Assembly (NCBI RefSeq): GCF_052113705.1
Contig: NZ_JBGQOG010000011.1
Location: 1 to 64,000, forward strand
Reading direction: 5' to 3'
Source: JBGQOG01 sp052113705
GTDB taxonomy: Bacteria; Pseudomonadota; Alphaproteobacteria; Rhodobacterales; Rhodobacteraceae
Length of the DNA stretch: 64,000 bases
Positions 17,798-26,644 of this stretch are shown here, piece after piece. The notes beneath the pieces were generated by a model that saw only the letters and a list, made by a program, of their open reading frames with translations, searched no databases and was not told the DNA's origin. Position 1 is the stretch's first letter, and each line of letters begins with the position of its first letter. The translations under genes were made by a program, and so were the position numbers.

Positions 17798-19536
17798 TCA
17801 GGATTTTTGCAGCTTTTGCGCGAGGATCAGGAGCAGGGTGACGATGCCCAGCACCACCACAGAGACCGCCGCCAGCGTCGGGTTCAGCTGCAGATACATG
17901 TCGTCCCACATCTGTTTGGGAAGGGTTGATTTCAGGCCACCACTGATGAAGAGCGCGATGGTCAGCTCGTCAAAACTGGTGACAAAGGCGAAGAGGGCCG
18001 CCGATATGATCCCGCCCTGCAGGAGCGGCAGGGTGATCAGCCGCAAAACGGTCAGCCGTCCGGCGCCCAGCGTCGCCGCCGCCTGATTGAGCCGCCAGTC
18101 ATAGCCCTTCAGCACCGCGCCGATTGCGATGAAGGTGAAGGGAATGGCCAGCAACGTATGCCCGAGGATCAGCCCGATGTTGGAGGCGACCAGCCCGATC
18201 TGTGCCATCAGATAAAAGAGCCCGACGGCGATCACGATGCGCGGCACGATCATCGGCGCGAGCATGAGCGCAAAGATCGCCTTGCCAAAGCGGCTGTCGG
18301 ATCTGGCCAGCGCCAGCGCCGCCATGCCGCCCAGCACCGTCGCCAGGATTGCCGTGGCAAAGGCCACGCCAAAGCTGCGGATCGTGGCCGAGATCCAGAT
18401 GGGCGAGTTGAAATATTGCGCGAACCAGCGGGTGGAATAGCCCGGTGGCGGGAAGGTCAGCGCCTGATCCGAGGTGAAGGCCAGCGGCAGCACGATCATC
18501 GCCGGGGCCAGCAAAAACAAAAACAGGATCAGCACATAAGCGAATTTGAACGGCTGCCGGTCGCTGCCGCCCCGTCCGATCCGGTCAAAGGGCGCGGAGA
18601 GCCATGCCAGACCCTCCAGCACCTTTTGCCCAAGGCGGCGCAGCCAGGGGTTGTGGGATTTCCCGCTCGATGTGCTGGCCGAGGTCAGCGAGGAGAGGCC
18701 AAAGAGACGGTCATAAAACCAGATCGCCACCAATGCCGCCAGCACGAGCATCACCGACAAAACCGCCGCAAAGGCCCAGTTCACCAGTTCTTGCACCTGC
18801 ACGATGATGATCTGCGCCAGCATGGTCTGCCCACGTCCGCCGAGATAGGCGGGCACGATGAAAAAGCCGAGCGAGGTGATGAACGTCAGCAACCCCGCCG
18901 CCGCCACACCGGGCATGGCCAGCGGAAATTCGATCAGCCAGAAGCGCTGCGCCCGCCGCGCGCCCATGCTGCCTGCCGCCAGCGACAGGCGGCTGTCGAT
19001 ATTGACCATGACCGGGACCATGGTCAGGATGGCCAGCGGCATCATGGCATGCACCATCCCGATGATGACACCAAACTCGTTGTACATCAGGCGGAACGGG
19101 CTTTCGGCCATGCCGGTCCCGGTCAGGATCGAGTTGATCAGCCCCTTGTCGCCCAGCATGATCATCCAGGCGAAGGTCTTGACGAGATAGGATGTCCAGA
19201 ACGGCAGCAGGACCAGAAACAGCCATTTGCTGCGCTTGCTGTCGGGCAGGGCGGCGAGCCATGAGGCGACGGGATAGCCCAGCAGCACCGAAAAGAAGGC
19301 GGTCAGCGCCGCGATGCGGAAGGTGATGCCGAGAATGCGCAGATAGACCGGCGTTTCAGCGAGTTTCTCGTAATGGCCAAGGGTGAAGGCGGCGGTATCG
19401 GCCTCTTGCAGGCTTAGCCCGATCAGCCGCAGCATCGGCAAGAGCAGGAACACCGCGACAAAGGCCAGCGCGGGGGCGGCCAGCCAGAGGGGACCGGGGC
19501 GCAGCCAGGGGCGGCGCGCTGTCAGGGGGGCCATGC

Positions 19537-19540
<4 letters not shown>
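17798..19540 (-). CDS. Fused ABC importer permease (two PotB/PotC-like units in one chain)
   Basis: A 580-residue protein with two complete binding-protein-dependent permease domains. The first covers about residues 15-290 (EAA-like loop around GSMGARRAQRFWLIEFPLAMPG) and the second about 340-580 (ATLGAGRLTVLRLITLPLL). They are joined by a polar Ser/Thr-rich linker (SSLTSASTSSGKSHN). Polyamine-type systems normally use two separate genes. ATG 19540 overlaps the TGA of the ATPase gene (ATGA). It works with the ATPase and binding protein immediately upstream. Confidence 0.9.
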
Positions 19541-20616
<1,076 letters not shown>

Positions 20617-20660
20617 GGAAATCCGATCACGGAAGTCGCGCATCGGGGCGCGAAAAAGCC

Positions 20661-20685
20661 GCCGGCAGGCGCAGGCGCCGCCGGC
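20661..20685 (-). other. Intercistronic hairpin after the PotD-like gene
   Basis: GCCGGC (20661-20666) pairs with GCCGGC (20680-20685), and inner GCGC segments extend the stem. It lies between the binding-protein gene and the ATPase gene. The surrounding sequence also contains two direct copies of GCCGCCGGCAG. Confidence 0.5.
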
Positions 20686-20710
20686 AGTCGTTGCAGGGAC
20701 AGAGGTGCGA

Positions 20711-21772
20711 TCAGGTCAGAAGCCAGAGGTTGAACCGCTCGGTCATCTCGTCCTTGTGTTCCTGCCACCAGGCGTCATTGGCCAGCGTCATCCCCTTGAG
20801 GTTTTCGGGTGCGGTGGTCAGCACTTTCGCGCGCTCGGGGTCGATGTGGTCATAGGCCCTGAGGTTGGTCGGCCCATAGGACAGATCGTCGGTGAACAGG
20901 GCCTGTTGCTCGGCCTTGGTGCAGAAGGCGACGAACTGCCGCGCGGCATCACCCTTGGGTCCGCCCTTGGGCAGGCCCCATCCTTCGATCGAATAAAGCC
21001 CCTGGTTCCAGACGATTTTTGCGGGTGCGCCGGAATCGATGGCGGCCTGAAGGCGGGCATTCCAGCCGCTGATCATGTCCACTTCGCCACTTTGCAGCAG
21101 CTGCGAAGTTTGCGCGCCGCCGGTCCACCAGACGTCGACCTTTTCCTTGATCGCATCCAGTTTGGCAAAGGCGCGCTCCACATCCAGCGGATAGAGGTCG
21201 GCCGGGGCGACACCATCGGCCATCAGCGCCTGTTCCAGCGTGTCGATCGGGTTCTTGCGCAGCGACCGGCGGCCCGGGAAATTCTCGGTGTCCCAATATT
21301 CGGCCCAGTTCGAGGGCGCCTTTTCCACGGCCTCGGTGTTATAGGCAAAAACGCTGGAATAGACGTCGATCCCCAGAAAGTTGGGGTGGACCGCCTCGGG
21401 CATGATGTCGGCGGTCAGCGCCGGATCGAGGTTCAGCGGGTCCAGAAGATCCTGCTGCTCCATGATCAGCCGCGCCGACAGGGTCAGCGTGCAGACATCC
21501 CAGATATAGCTGCCGGTCTCGACGATGGATTTGAACTGCGCCGTCGGCTCTGCGTCGCGGGCAACCGAGACGACTTCAATGCCGGTGGCGGCGGTGAACG
21601 GGTCGTAGAAGGCCTTGCGATAGCCCGAGGAAAAGGGGCCGCCGGGGTCCGCCACCGTGATGGAGGTGACCTGAGCGTTCGCGCGGCGGCCCAGCATCGG
21701 CATGGCAAGTGCTGCGGCTCCGGTGGCCAGAAGGCTGCGGCGGCTGAGGGAGAGGGAAGATTTTGACGTCAT
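20711..21772 (-). CDS. Extracellular solute-binding protein, PotD/spermidine-putrescine-like
   Basis: A 353-residue periplasmic receptor. The N-terminus has a twin-arginine-type signal (SLSRRSLLATGAAALAMP, cleavage near ANA-QV), suggesting export in folded form. ATG 21772 is preferred because GGAG lies nine bases upstream; the open frame to 21832 has no such site. It belongs with the fused permease and ATPase. Because the operon also carries a CoA ligase and a crotonase, the ligand is more likely a carboxylate or betaine-like acid than a polyamine (inference). Confidence 0.9.
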   Translation of the reverse strand: MTSKSSLSLSRRSLLATGAAALAMPMLGRRANAQVTSITVADPGGPFSSGYRKAFYDPFTAATGIEVVSVARDAEPTAQFKSIVETGSYIWDVCTLTLSARLIMEQQDLLDPLNLDPALTADIMPEAVHPNFLGIDVYSSVFAYNTEAVEKAPSNWAEYWDTENFPGRRSLRKNPIDTLEQALMADGVAPADLYPLDVERAFAKLDAIKEKVDVWWTGGAQTSQLLQSGEVDMISGWNARLQAAIDSGAPAKIVWNQGLYSIEGWGLPKGGPKGDAARQFVAFCTKAEQQALFTDDLSYGPTNLRAYDHIDPERAKVLTTAPENLKGMTLANDAWWQEHKDEMTERFNLWLLT

Positions 21773-21850
21773 TCTGGTGTCTCCAGCTGTTGGTGGGTTA
21801 CGGCTTTTTTTGATTGGCCCGGCGCCCGGCATTCGGGCGCCGGACAGGGG

Positions 21851-22624
21851 TCAGGCCTTGGCGCGTTTGGCGAAGAATTCCTCCATCATCGCCTGCGGCT
21901 CGCCTGTCTTGTAGGCCTCGAGCTGAATGCGAATGCCCGAGGTCATCGCGTCGTCATAGCCAGCCTGCGTCACTTCTGCGATGCGCTGACGGTTGAGGCG
22001 CATGGCCACTGGCGGCTTGCTGGCGAGATCCTGCGCCAGTGCCATCGCGGCGGTCATCACCTGATCTTCGGCGACCAGACGGCTGATCAGCCCGATCTGA
22101 TAGGCCTCGTCCGCGTCAAGCATCCGCCCGGTCAGCGTCAGGTCGATGGTGCGGCCGAGGCCGATCATCTCGCGCATGATCCAGTTGCCGGTGACGGTGG
22201 GAATGCCCGACAGGATCTCCGGCTGGCCCATGCGGACACCGGGATGCGCCACACGCAGATCGCACAGCAGCGCGACCTGAAACGCCGAACCCGCCGCCAC
22301 GCCGTTCAAGGCCGCGACGATGGGTTTCGAGCCTTCGCGGAACTTGGCGTAGAGCGTTTTCCACTCGCCCATCCAGCTTTCCGCCCGCTCGGCGTCAAAG
22401 CTCTTGCTCTCGCTCAGATCCTGCCCCGCGCCAAAGGCACGGTCCCCCGCGCCGGTCAGGATGATGGCGCGAATGTCGTCATCCGCCTCGGCCGCGTCCA
22501 GCGCTGCGACCAGCATGTCCCGCATCGGGGCATTCCAGGCGTTCATCTTCTCGGGGCGGTTCAGCGTGATGCACAGAACATTGCCGGTTTTCTCGGTCAG
22601 AATGAAGTTTGTCATAGCGTCCAT
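21851..22624 (-). CDS. Enoyl-CoA hydratase/isomerase family protein
   Basis: A 257-residue crotonase. FGAGQDLSE and GVAAGSAFQVALLCD form the oxyanion-hole region. The first catalytic Glu position is Gln or absent (GSAFQVAL), while the second Glu is present in GQPEILSGIP, so one-acid catalysis as in isomerases is possible. It is first in the six-gene minus-strand module. Start ATG 22624, or 22615 (MTNFILTEK). Confidence 0.88.
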   Translation of the reverse strand: MDAMTNFILTEKTGNVLCITLNRPEKMNAWNAPMRDMLVAALDAAEADDDIRAIILTGAGDRAFGAGQDLSESKSFDAERAESWMGEWKTLYAKFREGSKPIVAALNGVAAGSAFQVALLCDLRVAHPGVRMGQPEILSGIPTVTGNWIMREMIGLGRTIDLTLTGRMLDADEAYQIGLISRLVAEDQVMTAAMALAQDLASKPPVAMRLNRQRIAEVTQAGYDDAMTSGIRIQLEAYKTGEPQAMMEEFFAKRAKA

Positions 22625-22779
22625 TGCATTGTGATAATTTATATTAGAATTAAATGGCGGTTAGCGCATGTGTCAATCCTGTTGTTGCGTGGCGCTGGGA
22701 TTCCGGCGATTTATGCAGGACAGGGGCGGACAGATCGGGCATCAGGCCCCTGACAACGATTGAGAATGTGGAGGATCAG
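22625..22779. promoter_or_regulatory. Divergent promoter region, crotonase module / iclR
   Basis: An AT-rich island (22627-22655) in otherwise GC-rich DNA contains the inverted repeat TAATT-N8-AATTA (22635-22652), just upstream of the crotonase start. It is a plausible operator and promoter for the ABC/ligase operon. The rest of the region shows nothing I can name. Confidence 0.4.
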
Positions 22780-23565
22780 GTGAGTTCAGAGGAAACCAGG
22801 CCGGCGAAAAAGGCCGACGCGCTGATGGTGCAATCGGTCGCCAAGGCCTTTCGCGTGCTCGAGGCGTTTGATTCGCGCCATCCCCGGATGACCCTCTCCG
22901 AGATCGCCGAGCAGACCGGGCTCGACCTCAGCGGGGCGCAGCGCTTTGCCCATACGCTGCAAACGCTGGGCTATCTGGACAAGGATTCCAAAACCCGCCA
23001 GTTCGAGCTGTCGGTGAAATCGCTCGATCTGGCGCATCACTTCACCCGCACCTCGCGGCTGGTGGACCGGGCCATGCCTGTGCTGCAGCATCTGAGCAAG
23101 GAAACCGAAGAGACGGTGAACCTGACGGTGCTCGACGGAACCGAGATCGTCTTCATCTCGCGGTTTCTCAGCCGCCATGTGCTGCACACCGATGTGACCA
23201 TTGGCACCCGGCTGCCGGCCTATTGCGTCGCGCCGGGGCGTGCGATTCTGTCGCGCATGCCGCAAGAGGAGGTGGATGCCGTACTGGCCGCATCGGATAT
23301 CCGGCCCCACACCCAGAACACGGTGACCGACATTGCGGCGCTGCATGAGATCATCACGCGGGTGCGGCTCGAGGGTTTTGCGGCGGCCTTCGAGGAGCTC
23401 TATCACGGCGACGCATCCATTGCCGCGCCGGTTCTGGGAGCGCATGGGCGGGTCATCGGGGCGGTCTCCATCGCGGCCTCGACCCTGCGCTACAGCCGGG
23501 CGGAAATCGTCTCTTCGTTTGCGCCGATGATCCTGGCGGCGGCGCGGTCGATCTCGTTCGGCTGA
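22780..23565 (+). CDS. IclR-family transcriptional regulator
   Basis: A 261-residue IclR protein with HTH (TLSEIAEQTGLDLSGAQRF) and effector-binding domain (GRAILSRMP, SIAAPVLGAHGRVIGAVSIA). GTG 22780 is chosen over the upstream ATG at 22654 because GGAGG (22770-22774) is positioned for it and the upstream extension is not family-like. It is divergent from the ABC/ligase operon and directly upstream of the ferredoxin/FAD dehydrogenase genes, so it may control either or both. Confidence 0.9.
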   Translation: MSSEETRPAKKADALMVQSVAKAFRVLEAFDSRHPRMTLSEIAEQTGLDLSGAQRFAHTLQTLGYLDKDSKTRQFELSVKSLDLAHHFTRTSRLVDRAMPVLQHLSKETEETVNLTVLDGTEIVFISRFLSRHVLHTDVTIGTRLPAYCVAPGRAILSRMPQEEVDAVLAASDIRPHTQNTVTDIAALHEIITRVRLEGFAAAFEELYHGDASIAAPVLGAHGRVIGAVSIAASTLRYSRAEIVSSFAPMILAAARSISFG

Positions 23566-23639
23566 TCCCTTCTGTCGCGCGGTGAGGGTTCGGTTGCACG
23601 CGGGGGCTTGACCACAGACCGTTTTGTCACTTTCATATG

Positions 23640-23650
23640 GGAATAATTCC
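23640..23650. promoter_or_regulatory. Palindrome GGAATAATTCC upstream of the heterotrimeric dehydrogenase
   Basis: A perfect 11-bp palindrome, extendable with one mismatch to 17 bp, lying 18 bases before the ferredoxin subunit start. It is a likely operator for the adjacent IclR protein. Confidence 0.45.
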
Positions 23651-23668
23651 TATTGCATGGTGATAGAA

Positions 23669-24106
23669 ATGCAGCCCGGCCTCTTTTTGCCGTTGGACCG
23701 CGATCCTGCCCCCGCCCCGGGCCCTTCGGCAGGCGCGGTGGTGATCCGTTTCGATGGCGCTGACATCATCGGACAGCGGGGCGAGACCCTCGTCTCGGCG
23801 TTGCTGCGCCACGCGGCCCGGATCGGGATCTCTGAATTTGACGGCACGCCGCGCGCCGGGTTTTGCCTGATGGGCAGCTGTCAGGAATGCACGGTCTGGG
23901 ATGCGGACGGCCATCGCCTGCGCGCCTGCATGGTCGAGCTCTGCGAGGGGCTGTCGGTGCGCTCCACGCCCGATGCGCCCGTCGGTGCTGATGCGCCTGT
24001 CGGGCCTGATGCGCCCGGGGTTTCCGGTCTGCCCACCACTTCCGGTCTGTCCAGCACTTCCGATCTTCCCAGCCCTTCCGATTTGCCGGGGGGGCGCGAT
24101 GACTAG
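23669..24106 (+). CDS. [2Fe-2S] ferredoxin-like small subunit of a heterotrimeric FAD dehydrogenase (HcnA-like)
   Basis: About 145 residues. The plant-type [2Fe-2S] signature is clear: CLMGSCQEC followed by RACMV (C-x4-C-x2-C...C). This is the HcnA/opine-oxidase gamma-type subunit that relays electrons from the flavin subunits. The C-terminus is unusual: about 40 residues of Pro/Ser/Asp low complexity, encoded by tandem repeats, run to the stop, which overlaps the next gene (ATG 24099). The start could also be ATG 23657; ATG 23669 has a weak GGTGATAG site. Confidence 0.82.
   Translation: MQPGLFLPLDRDPAPAPGPSAGAVVIRFDGADIIGQRGETLVSALLRHAARIGISEFDGTPRAGFCLMGSCQECTVWDADGHRLRACMVELCEGLSVRSTPDAPVGADAPVGPDAPGVSGLPTTSGLSSTSDLPSPSDLPGGRDD
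24026..24088 (+). repeat. 18-bp degenerate tandem repeat inside the ferredoxin gene
   Basis: Three units, GGTCTGCCCACCACTTCC, GGTCTGTCCAGCACTTCC and GATCTTCCCAGCCCTTCC, plus a partial fourth, encoding a repeated (S/G)LP(T/S)(T/P)S tail. The number of units may vary between strains. Confidence 0.7.
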
Positions 24107-25472
24107 CCCGTCGGTTGTCATTGTCGGCGCGGGTCCGGCGGGATTGGCGGCCGCGCGCAGGCTGGTTTCGGCTGGTCTGCGCCCGGTGGTGCTCGAAGAG
24201 GCGGCCCGCCCGGGCGGGCAGGGCACCCGCAGGCTCGGGCCCGCTGTGGCAGCCTATGGCGACCGCCTGTTCCGGGGCGCCGCGGCGGGCGTTCTGGCCC
24301 GGGAGCGCGGCGAGGATGCCGTGCTGGCGCAATGTGACTTTCGGCCCGATACGCTGGTCTGGGGCTGTCACGGAACGCAACTGGAGCTGCTGGGACCGGC
24401 AGGATATGACAGCCTGCGCTACAGCCATCTGTTGCTGGCGGTCGGGGCCACGGACCGCCTGATGCCGCTGCCGGGCTGGACGCTGCCCGGGGTTTTCACG
24501 CTGGGGGGCGCGCAGGTGGCGCTGAAACGTCATGCGGCCTTCATTGGCGGGCGGGTGATTTTCGCCGGGTCGTCGCCGCTGCTCTACCTTGCGGCGGCGC
24601 AGTATCTGCGGCTGGGCCATCGCCAGCTGACCGTGCTGGACACCACGCCCTTCGCGCAAAAGCTGCGGCATTTTCCGGCGATGCTGCGCCATGCGCCCCG
24701 GACCGCGCTGCAGGGCGTGGCGCTGATGGCCGAGTTGCGGCGGGGCGGCGTGCCGATCATCTCGGCGGCGCGGCTTCTGGAGATCGAGGGTGGTGACCGG
24801 GTCATGGGCCTGCACTACGCCACCGCGGCGGGGCAGCGGGTGCGGCTGGCGGCGGATGCGGTGGCGCTGGGATATGGCCTGCGGCCGGAAACCCAACTGG
24901 CCGAACTGGCAGGCGCCGCATTCGACCATGATCCGCGGCATCGGCAATGGTTTGCGCGCTGCGATGCGATGGGCCGGGCAGGGGCGCGGCTCTGGATTGC
25001 GGGGGATGGCGCACGCACGGCGGGGGCCGAGGCGGCGGATGCAGCCGGTGCGCTGGCGGCGGAAGATATGCTCCGGGTTCTGGGGCTGCCCGCCGCCGAT
25101 CCGCTGGAAGTCAATGCGCACCACCGCCGCCTGCGGGCACAGCGCCGGTTTCAGGATGCGATGACCGGCGCTTTCCGCTGGCCCGCCGAGCGCATCGGTG
25201 ATCTGCCCGATGAAACAACGCTCTGCCGTTGCGAGCGCGTCAGCATCGGCGCGGTGCGTCGTGCCCTGTCGGCCCCCTTGGGACCGACCGAGATCAACCG
25301 GGTGAAATCCATCACCCGCTGCGGCATGGGCCGCTGTCAGGGCCGCTTTTGCGCGCCCGCGCTGGCGGAACTGGTTGCCGCTGCCAGCGTCCAGGTGCCG
25401 GGGCGGTTGCGCGCGCAGGCGCCGGTCCGTCCCATCCCCTTGCTGGCGCCCGGCGCCGAGGCCGCAGAATGA
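24099..25472 (+). CDS. NAD(P)/FAD-dependent oxidoreductase with BFD-like [2Fe-2S] domain (HcnB-like)
   Basis: A 457-residue subunit. FAD-binding VVIVGAGPAGLAAARRL is at the N-terminus, and a second nucleotide-binding region (RVIFAGSSPLLYLAAAQ) is mid-protein. A C-terminal bacterioferritin-associated-ferredoxin-like iron-sulfur domain has CRCERVS and RCGMGRCQGRFC. This is the large subunit architecture of HcnB, opine/octopine oxidase A and D-hydroxyproline dehydrogenase alpha. ATG 24099 overlaps the ferredoxin stop. It forms a complex with the proteins on either side. Confidence 0.88.
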   Translation: MTSPSVVIVGAGPAGLAAARRLVSAGLRPVVLEEAARPGGQGTRRLGPAVAAYGDRLFRGAAAGVLARERGEDAVLAQCDFRPDTLVWGCHGTQLELLGPAGYDSLRYSHLLLAVGATDRLMPLPGWTLPGVFTLGGAQVALKRHAAFIGGRVIFAGSSPLLYLAAAQYLRLGHRQLTVLDTTPFAQKLRHFPAMLRHAPRTALQGVALMAELRRGGVPIISAARLLEIEGGDRVMGLHYATAAGQRVRLAADAVALGYGLRPETQLAELAGAAFDHDPRHRQWFARCDAMGRAGARLWIAGDGARTAGAEAADAAGALAAEDMLRVLGLPAADPLEVNAHHRRLRAQRRFQDAMTGAFRWPAERIGDLPDETTLCRCERVSIGAVRRALSAPLGPTEINRVKSITRCGMGRCQGRFCAPALAELVAAASVQVPGRLRAQAPVRPIPLLAPGAEAAE

Positions 25473-26635
25473 TCGCCCGGCATGAAAGCGACGTGGTGGT
25501 CATCGGGGGCGGGCTCTTCGGGGCCTTCACCGGCCTGTTCCTCGCCCGGCGCGGGCTGCGCGTGACCCTGTTCGAGCGCGGGCTGATCGGGGCGGAGGCC
25601 AGCGCGACAAATTTCGGCAATCTGCGGCTGCACGGGCGTTCGGCCCGGCAATATCCCTTGTCGATCCGCGCGCAGGCATTGTGGGAAAGCTACGAGGCGC
25701 TGACCGGCGAAACCTGCGAGATCGAGCGCACGGGTCACCTTTATTTCGCGCGCAGCGACGAAGGGGCGCAGACATTGCGGCATGATGTGGCGACGGCGCA
25801 GCGCTTTGGTGTCACCTCGACGCTGCTGGAGGGCGATCAGCTGCATGCGCGATACCCGTTTCTGGCGGCCGACATTGCCCTTGCGGCCTTTTCCCCGCGC
25901 AGCGCGGTGGCCAATCCGCGTCTGAGCACACCGCCGGTGGCGCGCGCGCTGCAACGGGCCGGGGGGCAGGTGTATGAGCAGGCCGAGGTGACCGCGGTTG
26001 AGGCGGTCTCCGGTGGGTTTGTGCTGCAGACCCGGCAGGGCCATCGCTGTGCCGCGCCGGTGCTGGTGAATGCCGCCGGTGCCTGGTCTGGCGCGCTTGC
26101 CGCGCAGTTTGGCGAGGCGGTGCCGATGTTCAGCGCAGGCCCGCCACAATTCGTGACCGAGCCCTTGCCGTATCGGCTGCACCCTTCGGTGCATATGGTT
26201 GAGGGGGATGTCATCGTGCGGCAGATCGCGCGCGGCAATATCATCTTTTCGGGCTATCCGCGCACGCATTCCCAGCCGGGCGGCGCGGTCACCCATGTCC
26301 CGCCCTTCAAGACCCTGCGCGGCATGCAAATGCTCGCGCGCGCGATTCCGATGCTGGCGCGGGCCGAGGTCATCCGTGTCTGGTCCGGGGTTGAGGGCTA
26401 TCTGCCCGATATGCTGCCGGTGATCGGCGCCAGCAGCACGACGCCGGGGCTGTTTCACGCCTTTGGCGGCAGCGGCGGCGGGTTTCAGATTGCCCCGGCC
26501 GTCGGCGAAGCGCTTGCGGCGCTGATCGCGGGGGAGGCAGAGGTGCCGATGCTGGCCGGCTACGGGATTGACCGTTTTGCGGGCGCCGCCGAAGTCTCGG
26601 GCAAGATTCACCGTGAATTCGACGCTCTGGCTTGA
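25469..26635 (+). CDS. DAO-family FAD-dependent amine dehydrogenase subunit (HcnC-like)
   Basis: A 388-residue glycine-oxidase-like flavoprotein. DVVVIGGGLFGAFTG is the FAD fingerprint, NFGNLRLHGRS and the C-terminal HAFGGSGGGFQIAPAVG are typical of the DAO group. It starts on the ATGA overlapping the previous stop and is the catalytic amine or imino-acid-oxidising subunit of the heterotrimer. The substrate could be a D-amino acid, opine, hydroxyproline or pipecolate. The convergent lysine/aminoadipate operon makes pipecolate or a lysine-derived amine attractive (inference). Confidence 0.86.
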   Translation: MIARHESDVVVIGGGLFGAFTGLFLARRGLRVTLFERGLIGAEASATNFGNLRLHGRSARQYPLSIRAQALWESYEALTGETCEIERTGHLYFARSDEGAQTLRHDVATAQRFGVTSTLLEGDQLHARYPFLAADIALAAFSPRSAVANPRLSTPPVARALQRAGGQVYEQAEVTAVEAVSGGFVLQTRQGHRCAAPVLVNAAGAWSGALAAQFGEAVPMFSAGPPQFVTEPLPYRLHPSVHMVEGDVIVRQIARGNIIFSGYPRTHSQPGGAVTHVPPFKTLRGMQMLARAIPMLARAEVIRVWSGVEGYLPDMLPVIGASSTTPGLFHAFGGSGGGFQIAPAVGEALAALIAGEAEVPMLAGYGIDRFAGAAEVSGKIHREFDALA

Positions 26636-26644
26636 GCGCGCGGG

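Noticed and set aside
22654..22779. Upstream ATG for the IclR regulator at 22780
   Set aside because: No ribosome site, non-family sequence, while GGAGG sits just before GTG 22780.
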